Part shown: positions 25,331-32,864 of the stretch, piece after piece
Layout: each line of letters starts with the position of its first letter
How positions within the stretch are numbered: position 1 is the stretch's first letter
DNA from: Alphaproteobacteria bacterium
Lineage (GTDB): Bacteria; Pseudomonadota; Alphaproteobacteria; Rhizobiales; Aestuariivirgaceae
Length of the DNA: 33,619 nt
Direction of reading: 5' to 3'
Assembly (NCBI GenBank): GCA_024642465.1
Contig: JAHEBA010000030.1
Span: forward strand, 2,153-35,771
The notes under the pieces: model-generated
Seen by the model: the letters and a program-made list of their open reading frames with translations, nothing else
Told to the model about the DNA's origin: nothing
The model's database searches: none
Program-made: the position numbers and the translations under genes

Positions 25331-25344
25331 TTGCACCGCAGCAA
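25331..25344 (+). promoter_or_regulatory. TTGC-N6-GCAA element upstream of ecm
   Basis: TTGCACCGCAGCAA lies 45 bases before the ecm ATG and matches 13 of 14 bases of the element at the mcd promoter. Its first six bases could serve as a -35 box, but no good -10 follows at 16-18 bases. Confidence 0.5.
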
Positions 25345-25388
25345 TCTGCATGCTTGGATGGTTGCGCCTGATTGCCGGAGACCAACCG

Positions 25389-27377
25389 ATGACCGACCAG
25401 ACCAAGCGCGACCGCCCGTGGATTTTCAGAACCTATGCCGGCCATTCGACGGCCGAGGCCAGCAACGAGCTGTACCGCAAGAATCTCGACAAGGGGCAGA
25501 CCGGACTGTCCGTGGCCTTCGATTTGCCGACCCAGACCGGCTACGACAGCGACCATGAGCTGGCACGCGGCGAGGTGGGCAAGGTCGGCGTTCCGGTATC
25601 GCACATCGGCGACATGCGCACGCTGTTCAAGGACATTCCGCTGGAGCGGATGAACACGTCGATGACGATAAACGCCACGGCGGCCTGGTTGCTGGCGCTG
25701 TACGTGGCCGTGGCCGAGGAGCAGGGAGCAGACCGCAGGCAGCTGAACGGGACTACCCAGAACGACATCATCAAGGAATATCTGTCGCGCGGCACATATG
25801 TGTTTCCGCCGGATCCGTCGATGAGCCTGATTACCGACACCATCACGTGGTCATGGGACCAGTGCCCGAAATGGAACCCGATGAACGTGTGTTCCTATCA
25901 CCTGCAGGAGGCCGGCGCGACGCCTGCGCAGGAGCTGGCCTATGCACTGGCCACCGCCATTGCGGTGCTGGATGGCGTCAAGGCATCGGGGAGGGTTTCG
26001 GATGCCGATTTCCCGCAGGTGGTCGGGCGGATCAGCTTCTTCGTCAATGCTGGCATCAAGTTCATCACCGAACTCAGCAAGATGCGCGCCTTCACCGAAT
26101 TGTGGGACGAGATTTGCCGTGACCGCTATGGCGTCGAGGACGAGAAGCTGCGGCGGTTCCGCTATGGCGTGCAGGTCAACTCGCTGGGGCTCACCGAGCA
26201 GCAGCCGGAGAACAATGTCTACCGCATCCTGATCGAGATGCTGGCCGTGGTGCTGTCGAAGGACGCCCGCGCCCGGGCGGTACAACTGCCGGCGTGGAAC
26301 GAGGCGCTGGGCCTGCCGCGCGCCTGGGACCAGCAGTGGTCGCTGCGGATGCAGCAGATCATGGCCTTCGAGACCGACCTGCTCGAACATGACGACATCT
26401 TCGACGGCTCGTCGGTGATCGGGGCGAAGGTCGAGACGCTGAAGGCTGCGGCACGTGCCGAACTCGATGTGATCGAGAAAATGGGTGGCGCCGTGGCCGC
26501 GGTTGAAAGCGGCTACATGAAGGGCGAACTGGTGAGGTCCAACAGCGCTCGGATCAAGGCCATCGAGGAAGGCCGGGAGACGGTCGTCGGCGTCAATGCC
26601 TTCGAGACCACCGAGCCTTCACCGCTGTCGGGCGGCGACGGACCGTCGATCCTGACAGTGCCCGACCATGTCGAGCAGGAGCAGATCGAGCGGCTCAGGG
26701 CGTGGCGCAAGCAGCGCGATGCCACCGCCGTGGAGGCCGCGCTGGCAGAGCTGAAGTCTGCGGCGCTCGAAGGCCGCAACATCATGGAACCGTCGGTCGC
26801 CTGCGCCAGGGCCGGCGTCACGACCGGCGAATGGGGCCAGACGCTGCGCGACGTGTTCGGCCAATACCGTGCGCCGACCGGCGTCGGCACGGTGGTCCGG
26901 TTGTCGGACGAGGATTCGGAAGCGGTCCGCGCCCAGGTCGAGGCCCTGTCGCAGCGCCTTGGCGTGCCGGTGAAGTTCCTGGTCGGCAAGCCGGGGCTGG
27001 ACGGCCATTCCAACGGAGCGGAGCAGATTGCGGTGCGCGCCGGCGAAGTGGGCATGGAGGTGATCTATGAAGGCATTCGCCTTACGCCCGAGGAGATTGT
27101 TTCGGCGGCCATCGAGCAGCAGGCGCACATTGTCGGGCTGTCGATCCTGTCGGGCAGCCACGTGCCGCTGGTGCGGGAAGTGATGAGCCGGATGCGCGAG
27201 GCGGGGCTGGACAAGGTGACGGTCGTGGTTGGCGGGATCATTCCCGATGAGGACGCGCGGGTGCTGAAGCAGCTGGGCGTAGCCCGGGTCTATACGCCGA
27301 AGGACTTCCGGATAAGCGGCATGATGGGAGAGATCGTGTCGCTGGTCGAACGCCGGCTCGACGATGCCGCCGCCTGA
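25389..27377 (+). CDS. ecm: Ethylmalonyl-CoA mutase (B12-dependent)
   Basis: Converts (2R)-ethylmalonyl-CoA to (2S)-methylsuccinyl-CoA using adenosylcobalamin, the step between Ccr and Mcd. The 662-residue single-chain mutase has an N-terminal catalytic barrel with RPWIFRTYAGHSTAEASNELY, TGLSVAFDLPTQTGYDSDH and RMNTSMTINATAAWLLALY, a linker, and a C-terminal B12 domain with KPGLDGHSNGAEQIA (D-x-H-x2-G near residue 538), ILSGSH and VVVGGIIPDEDA. GGAGA lies 8 bases before the ATG at 25389. Related methylmalonyl-CoA mutases are longer and differ at the N-terminus; the neighbouring ccr and the MeaA-like sequence favour Ecm. The GNAT gene overlaps its end by 14 bases. Confidence 0.95.
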   Translation: MTDQTKRDRPWIFRTYAGHSTAEASNELYRKNLDKGQTGLSVAFDLPTQTGYDSDHELARGEVGKVGVPVSHIGDMRTLFKDIPLERMNTSMTINATAAWLLALYVAVAEEQGADRRQLNGTTQNDIIKEYLSRGTYVFPPDPSMSLITDTITWSWDQCPKWNPMNVCSYHLQEAGATPAQELAYALATAIAVLDGVKASGRVSDADFPQVVGRISFFVNAGIKFITELSKMRAFTELWDEICRDRYGVEDEKLRRFRYGVQVNSLGLTEQQPENNVYRILIEMLAVVLSKDARARAVQLPAWNEALGLPRAWDQQWSLRMQQIMAFETDLLEHDDIFDGSSVIGAKVETLKAAARAELDVIEKMGGAVAAVESGYMKGELVRSNSARIKAIEEGRETVVGVNAFETTEPSPLSGGDGPSILTVPDHVEQEQIERLRAWRKQRDATAVEAALAELKSAALEGRNIMEPSVACARAGVTTGEWGQTLRDVFGQYRAPTGVGTVVRLSDEDSEAVRAQVEALSQRLGVPVKFLVGKPGLDGHSNGAEQIAVRAGEVGMEVIYEGIRLTPEEIVSAAIEQQAHIVGLSILSGSHVPLVREVMSRMREAGLDKVTVVVGGIIPDEDARVLKQLGVARVYTPKDFRISGMMGEIVSLVERRLDDAAA

Positions 27378-27843
27378 CGCAACCAGACCGGCCATCCGTT
27401 TCCGTGCAGCGAAGGCCGGAGACCTTCCCGCGATCATCGCGCTAATTGCCGATGACGGATTGGGGCGCGGCAGGGACGATGCCTCACTGCCGCTGGATTC
27501 ATCCTACGTGCGGGCATTCGACGCGATGTCGAGGGACGCCAACCAGGTGATGCTGGTTGCCGAACTGAATGAAGCGGTTGTGGGCTATCTGCAGATCACC
27601 TTCATTCCGGGCCTGAGCAGAAAGGGTGTTTGGCGCGGCCTGATCGAGTCGGTTCGAGTGGCGTCCCGGTTGAGGGGAACGGGGATCGGCGGACAGTTGC
27701 TGGAGCACGCCATCGGACTGTGTCGGGCGAGGGGTTGCAGTCTGGTTCAACTGACCAGCGACAAGACCCGTGCCGAGGCTCACCGGTTCTATGGCAGGCT
27801 CGGGTTCGTCGCCAGCCATGATGGCTTCAAGCTTGCGCTCTAG
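27364..27843 (+). CDS. GNAT family N-acetyltransferase
   Basis: A 159-residue acetyl-CoA-dependent acyltransferase. It opens IRFRAAKAGDLPAIIALIADDGLG, has VGYLQITFIPGLSRKGVWRGLIESVRV, the acetyl-CoA loop RLRGTGIGGQLLEHAI (about residues 99-114), and a C-terminal AHRFYGRLGFVAS. The acceptor is not readable; some small GNATs modify proteins, others amines. The ATG overlaps the end of ecm by 14 bases in another frame, so it is in the ecm transcript. It ends 6 bases from the convergent methyltransferase gene. Confidence 0.9.
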   Translation: MPPPDATRPAIRFRAAKAGDLPAIIALIADDGLGRGRDDASLPLDSSYVRAFDAMSRDANQVMLVAELNEAVVGYLQITFIPGLSRKGVWRGLIESVRVASRLRGTGIGGQLLEHAIGLCRARGCSLVQLTSDKTRAEAHRFYGRLGFVASHDGFKLAL

Positions 27844-27849
27844 CCGAGG

Positions 27850-28476
27850 CTAGGCGCGTTTCGCCACCAGCATGTGGACATCCGCCGCGCCGCCGGGCAG
27901 GACAGCTTCGAGGCCGTGACTGAGCGTCTCCAGTTCCAGTTCCCACAGCAGCCGGTCAAACCGGTCCTGCACCCAGACAGAATCCGCAATCGCACAGACC
28001 ATCAGCCCGTCCCAGGCGACAAGACGGGCAAGACTGGCAAACCCTTGCGCGTCGACATGCCCATGCACGAAGGTGCCGGCACTGACGACGGCGTCATAGC
28101 CGGGTTGGGGAGGGAAGAATGGCAGGTTGAGATCGGCCTCCAGCAAGGCATGGTAGGCACCTTTGCCACGGGCGATCTCCAGCATTTCGGGTGAGATGTC
28201 GATGCCGTCGATGTGCCGGAACCCTGCATCGTGAAGCAAGGCACCGAGCGCTCCGGTACCGCAACCGGCATCCAGAATGGATACCTGCCCGTCCGGCCGC
28301 ATGTGGCTGTTCAGCAGACTAGCGATACGGGCCGTGCCGGAGACACCGGCCGTGTCGAACACATCGCTGTCATAATGGCTTGCCCACCGGGCATACAGGC
28401 GTCGGGCTTCGGCCGGGCCGCTGATCGCGCGGGCGCGCCTGATGCGGGCAAGGGCGTCTTCGTCACCGCCGCTCAT
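27850..28476 (-). CDS. Class I methyltransferase, METTL27-like (second of a tandem pair)
   Basis: A 208-residue SAM-dependent methyltransferase with LYARWASHYDSDVFD, motif I SILDAGCGTGALG near residue 70, IDGIDISPEMLEIARGKG and AGTFVHGHV after beta-4. These resemble the WBSCR27/METTL27 family, whose substrate is unknown. It is clearly related to the gene just upstream (28463-29122), sharing YD..., GCGTG, DGxDxSxEMLxxA and GTFxHGHV, but differs in the C-terminal part. Its start overlaps the upstream gene's end by 14 bases, so the two are co-transcribed. Confidence 0.85.
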   Translation of the reverse strand: MSGGDEDALARIRRARAISGPAEARRLYARWASHYDSDVFDTAGVSGTARIASLLNSHMRPDGQVSILDAGCGTGALGALLHDAGFRHIDGIDISPEMLEIARGKGAYHALLEADLNLPFFPPQPGYDAVVSAGTFVHGHVDAQGFASLARLVAWDGLMVCAIADSVWVQDRFDRLLWELELETLSHGLEAVLPGGAADVHMLVAKRA

Positions 28477-29122
28477 ACACGTTCAGCCAGCTGTCGGGCT
28501 CCTGCGCCGTGCGGTAGTTCACTCCTGCCGTACGGCTGATGCGGGTTGCCACGCCGTCCTTCTCGATGGCGTCGAGTTCGGTCTCGAAGCCCATGTCCGT
28601 CCAGACGCCTGCATTGACCGAAAAGGCAAAGATGCCGCCGGGCTTGAGCAGCCGGAACAGTTCGCGCAGGCAACCGGGACCCACATGGCCGTGGGTGAAG
28701 GTGCCGGTGCAGATGGCGGCATCCCAGCTTTCGCCGGGCAAGCCAAGCGGCCTGGTCAGATCCGCTTCGATCAGATTGCGGTAGATGCCGCGTTCGCCCG
28801 CCACGGCCAGCATTTCAGCCGAGTAGTCGAGCCCATCAATGACAGAGAAGCCATGCCGCGCCAGTTCCGCTCCTGCCAGTCCGGTGCCGCAACCAACGTC
28901 CAGAACCAGGCAGCTGCGGTTGGACACATGATCTGCCAGCAGACCAGCCACCAGCGCGGGCGATACGTATCCCAACCTGTCCAGCATGGTGGTGTCGTAG
29001 GTGCCGGCCCAATCGCGGTAGAGGGCTTGGGTATCCTCGTCGGTCTCGAGCGAATAGGCACGCTCGAGCAATTCGGCTGCCTTGCCGTCGACGCTTGGAG
29101 GTATTCTGCTGGAACCGGACAT
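28463..29122 (-). CDS. Class I methyltransferase, METTL27-like (first of a tandem pair)
   Basis: A 219-residue SAM-dependent methyltransferase with LYRDWAGTYDTTMLDRLGYVSP, motif I LVLDVGCGTGLAG near residue 75, IDGLDYSAEMLAVAGERG, EADLTRPL and CTGTFTHGHVGPGCLRELFRLLKPGGIFAFSVN. The length and order of motifs match METTL27-type proteins; the substrate is unknown. It is divergent from the AEC permease across 60 bases and precedes its paralogue with a 14-base overlap. Confidence 0.87.
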   Translation of the reverse strand: MSGSSRIPPSVDGKAAELLERAYSLETDEDTQALYRDWAGTYDTTMLDRLGYVSPALVAGLLADHVSNRSCLVLDVGCGTGLAGAELARHGFSVIDGLDYSAEMLAVAGERGIYRNLIEADLTRPLGLPGESWDAAICTGTFTHGHVGPGCLRELFRLLKPGGIFAFSVNAGVWTDMGFETELDAIEKDGVATRISRTAGVNYRTAQEPDSWLNVYERR

Positions 29123-29182
29123 GGCAATCAGTGTATCGCAGCCGTTGGCATTGGCAATGGCACCGGACCCGCGCGAGCCGAA

Positions 29183-30118
29183 ATGATCGACGTCTTCAAC
29201 ACGGTAGCTCCCGTCTTCCTGCTCATCCTGCTCGGCTTTGCAGGCGGCAAGTCCGGCTGGTTCGCGGAAGGGTCAGCACGCGGGCTGTCGATGTTCGTGT
29301 TCAGCTTTGCCGTACCGGCATTGCTGTTCAAGGCCACGGTGTCGCTGGGGCTGCCACCTTCGCCGCCGTGGAAACTGTGGGCGGCGTTCTTTGGCGCCGT
29401 GGCATCGATCTGGATCATAGCCATTGTACTGTCGCGACGAGTGGCGGGACTGGGCGGTGCAGGCGGGGCGTCCGCAGCGCTTGGCGCGGCCTTCGGCAAC
29501 ACGGTGATGCTGGGATTACCACTGGGCGTGGCGCATTTTGGCGATGCCGCATTGTTGCCGATGGCGCTGATCCTGTCGATCCATCTGCCGCTGCAGTGGT
29601 TTGCGGCAACCTTGCTTGCGCAGGCATCGGGCGCGGCCCGCGACACCAGTGGCATGGGGTTGGTGCAGGCGCTGGCGCGCGACATCGCGTTCAACCCCAT
29701 CGTGATGGCGCTGGTGGCTGGCATGGCATGGAACTTTACCGGCCTGGGTCTCGCTGCGGTTCCGGCCAAAGTCATCGGCATGCTGGGTGATGCGGCAGTG
29801 CCGGCCGCACTGTTTGCGCTCGGCCTGTCGCTTTCCCGGTTCGGGCTGAAGGGCAACGTTGCTGCGGTGGCAACACTGCTGGCGCTCAAGCTTGCGGTGA
29901 TGCCGCTTGTGGCCGCAATGCTTGCGGTGGAAGTGTTTGGTCTGCCTCCAGTCGAGGCCGGTATCGTGATTCTGTTTGCAGCGCTTCCTTCGGGTGCCAA
30001 TGCGTTCATCTTTGCCGAACGCCAGGGCCATGGCGAGGCTGCCGTATCTGGCGCCATTGCGGCCGGCACCGCGCTGTCGGTGGTCACCTTGTCCGTGGTG
30101 CTGACGCTGCTGGGCTAG
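29183..30118 (+). CDS. AEC family (auxin efflux carrier/MdcF-like) transporter
   Basis: A 311-residue inner-membrane protein with about ten helices in two inverted bundles of five. It shows FNTVAPVFLLILLGFAGGKSGWF at the start, AAFGNTVMLGLPLGVAHFG in the fourth helix region and ILFAALPSGANAFIFAERQG near the end, which are AEC signatures. Bacterial members move malonate, malate or other organic acids; the substrate here is not readable. The ATG at 29183 is chosen because similarity begins there; the frame is open far upstream as a shadow of the methyltransferase genes. Its stop shares CTAG with gluQRS. Confidence 0.9.
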   Translation: MIDVFNTVAPVFLLILLGFAGGKSGWFAEGSARGLSMFVFSFAVPALLFKATVSLGLPPSPPWKLWAAFFGAVASIWIIAIVLSRRVAGLGGAGGASAALGAAFGNTVMLGLPLGVAHFGDAALLPMALILSIHLPLQWFAATLLAQASGAARDTSGMGLVQALARDIAFNPIVMALVAGMAWNFTGLGLAAVPAKVIGMLGDAAVPAALFALGLSLSRFGLKGNVAAVATLLALKLAVMPLVAAMLAVEVFGLPPVEAGIVILFAALPSGANAFIFAERQGHGEAAVSGAIAAGTALSVVTLSVVLTLLG

Positions 30119-30972
30119 GCGCCGTCGAAACCCAGTTCGCGGCGGATTTCCTCTGCGCTGACGCCAGCTTCGCGCAACGACGCCAGCGAGCGGTCGCCGG
30201 CGCTTTTTGACAGCTTGCGGCCGGTCTCGTCCGGGATCAGCCGGTGATGGATGTAGACGGGCTGCGGCAACTCCAGGATCGACTGCAACAACCGGTGGAT
30301 CGACGTGGCATGGAAGAGATCCTGGCCGCGCGTCACATGGGAGATGCCTTCCAGCGCGTCGTCGTGAACGACGGCGATGTGGTAGCTGGTGCCGATGTCC
30401 TTGCGGGCCAGCACCACGTCTCCCCAGGCCTTCGGGTTGCACGGCACAAGCCCGGTCTCGCCGGCCGGGCCGATGCCTTCTTCCCTAAAGGCGAGATTGT
30501 CGCCGCCGGCGACGATGGCCTTGGCCATGTCCAACCGCAGCGCATAGGGCTCGCCGGCAACCATGCGCCGCTGGCGCTCCCACTTCGTCATCAGGCGGCA
30601 GAAGCCGGGATAGACGGGCGCACCGTCCGGGTCCTTCGGGCCATCAAGGGCATGCAGTCTGGCGCGGGTGCAGAAGCAGGGATAGAGCAGCCGCAACCGC
30701 TCCAGCCGGTCGATGAATGAGATGTATTCGTGCAGGTGCCTTGACTGCCGGCGCACCGGCTCCGGCCAGTTCAGGCCGAGCCAGGCAAGGTCCTCGAAAA
30801 TGCCGTCGACGAACTCCTGCTTGCAGCGGAAGGTGTCGATGTCCTCGATACGCAGGGTGAACAGACCATCATGGCGGCGCGCCTCGCGCCGGGTGAACAG
30901 GGCGGAGTAGGCGTGGCCAAGATGCAGCCTGCCGTTCGGGCTGGGGGCGAACCTGAACCTGCGTCCTGCCAT
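30115..30972 (-). CDS. gluQ: Glutamyl-queuosine tRNA(Asp) synthetase
   Basis: A 285-residue paralogue of the glutamyl-tRNA synthetase catalytic core that attaches glutamate to queuosine 34 of tRNA-Asp. It has FAPSPNGRLHLGHAYSA (HIGH equivalent), LRIEDIDTFR, the zinc-site residues in PCFCTR with the later Y-x3-C (VYPGFC), GQDLFHATSIHRLLQ and KLSKS. The absence of the anticodon-binding domain separates it from GltX. It is divergent from the DNA glycosylase across 57 bases, and convergent with the AEC gene, sharing the CTAG stop. Confidence 0.95.
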   Translation of the reverse strand: MAGRRFRFAPSPNGRLHLGHAYSALFTRREARRHDGLFTLRIEDIDTFRCKQEFVDGIFEDLAWLGLNWPEPVRRQSRHLHEYISFIDRLERLRLLYPCFCTRARLHALDGPKDPDGAPVYPGFCRLMTKWERQRRMVAGEPYALRLDMAKAIVAGGDNLAFREEGIGPAGETGLVPCNPKAWGDVVLARKDIGTSYHIAVVHDDALEGISHVTRGQDLFHATSIHRLLQSILELPQPVYIHHRLIPDETGRKLSKSAGDRSLASLREAGVSAEEIRRELGFDGA

Positions 30973-30993
30973 CGGATTTCTTCGGTCTGTCAG

Positions 30994-31021
30994 TTGCCGG
31001 GCACGGGCTGCCCGCTATAGT
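30994..31021 (+). promoter_or_regulatory. Glycosylase promoter with palindrome in the spacer
   Basis: TTGCCG (30994-30999) and TATAGT (31016-31021) are 16 bases apart. The spacer holds CGGGCA-N5-TGCCCG (30998-31014), a perfect 6-base inverted repeat. The -10 box ends 8 bases before the ATG at 31030, so the transcript would have almost no leader. Confidence 0.55.
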
Positions 31022-31029
31022 CCGACTTC

Positions 31030-31689
31030 ATGCAGGCAAACGGTTTTGCAATCAACACGATCGGTGATCTCGAACGGGCGGCACAGATGCTGATCGGGCG
31101 GGACGAGCGGTTTGGCGTTCTGCACGAGCGCAACGGGCTGCCGCCGCTCAGGGCGCGGCCGGGAGGGCTCGAAGGCCTGGCATGGATCGTGACGGGCCAG
31201 TTGATCTCGGCGAAGGCTGCAGTTGCGATCTGGCGGCGTGTGTCGGCGACGCTTTCGCCGTTCGATGCATCCGAAGTTTGCGCGATGGCTGAAACCGAGC
31301 TTGCGGCGCTGGGGCTGACGCGAGCCAAGGCGCGCACCATCATCGCGGCGGCGAAGGCCGAGCGCGACGGGGCATTCGATCATGCCGCCCTTTGCAAGAT
31401 GGACGATGCGGCGGCTTCGAGCGCGCTGATGAGCCTCAAGGGTATCGGGCGATGGAGCGCCGACATCTATTTGCTGAGCTGCCTTGGCAGACCCGATGCG
31501 TGGCCGGCCGGCGACCTCGCCGTGCGGTCCGGACTGCACGGCCTGCTGGGGCTGGAGACATTGCCGCCGGTTGCCGCAATGGATGCACTGGCTGAAGGCT
31601 GGCGGCCATGGCGGGCGGTCGCAGCGCGCTACCTGTGGGAGCAACATGTGTCGATGCGCCAGGCAAAGGCTGCAGACCCGGCAGCCTGA
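31030..31689 (+). CDS. DNA-3-methyladenine glycosylase II-like (AlkA/HhH-GPD)
   Basis: A 219-residue base-excision enzyme of the HhH-GPD superfamily without AlkA's N-terminal extra domain. It shows GLAWIVTGQLISAKAAVAIWRRV, the helix-hairpin-helix LMSLKGIGRWSADIYLLSCLGRPDAWPAGDLAVR with the catalytic aspartate in GDLAV, and a final WRPWRAVAARYLWE. It probably removes alkylated purines. No Shine-Dalgarno precedes the ATG at 31030, and the promoter-like pair directly upstream suggests a leaderless mRNA. Confidence 0.9.
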   Translation: MQANGFAINTIGDLERAAQMLIGRDERFGVLHERNGLPPLRARPGGLEGLAWIVTGQLISAKAAVAIWRRVSATLSPFDASEVCAMAETELAALGLTRAKARTIIAAAKAERDGAFDHAALCKMDDAAASSALMSLKGIGRWSADIYLLSCLGRPDAWPAGDLAVRSGLHGLLGLETLPPVAAMDALAEGWRPWRAVAARYLWEQHVSMRQAKAADPAA

Positions 31690-31718
31690 CCGCAGGGCCG
31701 GGTTACAAATTTCGGGCC

Positions 31719-31746
31719 TTCACACGTTCGTTGCACAAGATATAGT
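31719..31746 (+). promoter_or_regulatory. Probable promoter of the HNH gene
   Basis: TTCACA (31719-31724) and TATAGT (31741-31746) are 16 bases apart in the gap after the glycosylase gene, leaving a leader of about 45 bases before the GTG at 31797. Consensus reading only. Confidence 0.4.
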
Positions 31747-31796
31747 AAACGGAGTTCGCCGTTCGTATTCACTGCAACCGAATCAGAGGAAGGAAC

Positions 31797-32357
31797 GTGC
31801 TGCACGTCAACGTCGCGCCGGAAAGTTGTCCGGCCCTCGTCCTGAATGCCGACTTCCGGCCGCTCAGCTACTACCCGCTGTCGCTGTGGTGCTGGCAAGA
31901 CGTGGTCAAGGCAGTGTTTCTCGACCGTGTCGACATCGTGTCGGAGTACGACACGATGGTCCGTTCGCCCAGTTTCGAGTTCCGACTGCCCTCCGTCGTC
32001 AGCCTCAAGACCTACGTCAAGCCGGCACGGCACCCGGCCTTTACCCGGTTCAACGTGTTTCTTCGTGACCGCTTCACCTGCCAGTATTGCGGGGATGGCG
32101 ACGATCTCACCTTCGATCACGTTGTTCCCCGGTCAAAGGGCGGGCAGACGACGTGGGACAACGTCGTCACCGCCTGCAGCCCATGCAACCTGCGCAAGGG
32201 CAACAAAATGCCGAGGGACTGCGGCATGCATCCGGCGCACATGCCGGAGCGGCCAACGGTGCACCAGTTGCATGCAAACGGGCGGCACTTCCCGCCCAAC
32301 TACCTGCATGAAAGCTGGCAGGATTACCTCTACTGGGATACGGAACTCGATCCATAA
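31797..32357 (+). CDS. HNH endonuclease family protein
   Basis: A 186-residue protein with an HNH nuclease domain: CQYCG, the catalytic DHVVPRSKGG, TTWDNVVTACSPCNLRKGN, i.e. two CxxC zinc pairs around a DH...N core. The N-terminal 90 residues carry LVLNADFRPLSYYPLSLWCWQDVVKAVFLDRVDIVSEYD, a domain found with this type of HNH in most alphaproteobacteria and other bacteria. It is widespread and chromosomal, so a housekeeping role is more likely than an invading element; the role is not known to me. The GTG start has AGAGGAAGG 4 bases upstream. It overlaps dsbB at the 3' ends by 28 bases. Confidence 0.92.
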   Translation: MLHVNVAPESCPALVLNADFRPLSYYPLSLWCWQDVVKAVFLDRVDIVSEYDTMVRSPSFEFRLPSVVSLKTYVKPARHPAFTRFNVFLRDRFTCQYCGDGDDLTFDHVVPRSKGGQTTWDNVVTACSPCNLRKGNKMPRDCGMHPAHMPERPTVHQLHANGRHFPPNYLHESWQDYLYWDTELDP

Positions 32358-32845
32358 GCAGCGGACCGGCGAGCGCCTGTCAGGGCAAGGCCGGCCAGCA
32401 GCAGCGACACCACCACGTTCCATCCAGCAAACGACAGTCCGAGGAAGCGCCATTGCGTCTCGGAGCAGTTGATAACCCGCGCCTTGGCCAGATCCGGCAG
32501 ACCGCCCGACAGACCGGCGCCGGTGGAGCAGGCATCCGGTCCGGCCCACCATTGCCATTCCACGCCGGAATGGTAGACGCCCACACTCGCATTGAGCAGC
32601 ATGGCCAGCATCACGGCGAGAAAGCCCCAGCGAACCACGTCGATATCGGCGCGCCCGCCATAGACACGCAACCAGATCAGCGCCAGCACGGGCAGCGAGA
32701 AGTAGTAGGCCCAGCGCTGCTGCAGGCACAGGGCGCAGGGCTTGTAGCCGCCGAGCAACTCAAAGCCCCAAGCGCCGACAATGGTTGCAGCGGCCAGCAA
32801 AAAGGTTGCGGCTGCAACATTGGTTATCGACATGTGTTTGGTCAT
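32330..32845 (-). CDS. dsbB: Disulfide bond formation protein B
   Basis: A 171-residue inner-membrane protein that reoxidises DsbA-type thiol oxidases with quinone. It has four membrane helices, the first periplasmic cysteine pair in KPCALCLQQRWAYY (CxxC near residues 37-40), and a second pair in the other periplasmic loop (DACSTG and INCSETQW). The length is normal. The start may be the ATG at 32845 or 32833; neither has a strong Shine-Dalgarno. Its 3' end overlaps the HNH gene by 28 bases, an unusually long convergent overlap. DedA lies 19 bases upstream on the same strand. Confidence 0.92.
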   Translation of the reverse strand: MTKHMSITNVAAATFLLAAATIVGAWGFELLGGYKPCALCLQQRWAYYFSLPVLALIWLRVYGGRADIDVVRWGFLAVMLAMLLNASVGVYHSGVEWQWWAGPDACSTGAGLSGGLPDLAKARVINCSETQWRFLGLSFAGWNVVVSLLLAGLALTGARRSAAYGSSSVSQ

Positions 32846-32864
32846 CTGCGGAACTCTAGATCGA

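Noticed and set aside
31797..32357. HNH nuclease as a homing endonuclease or mobile-element remnant
   Set aside because: This domain pair is widespread and chromosomal, codon use matches the neighbours, and no intron, intein or repeat borders are visible.
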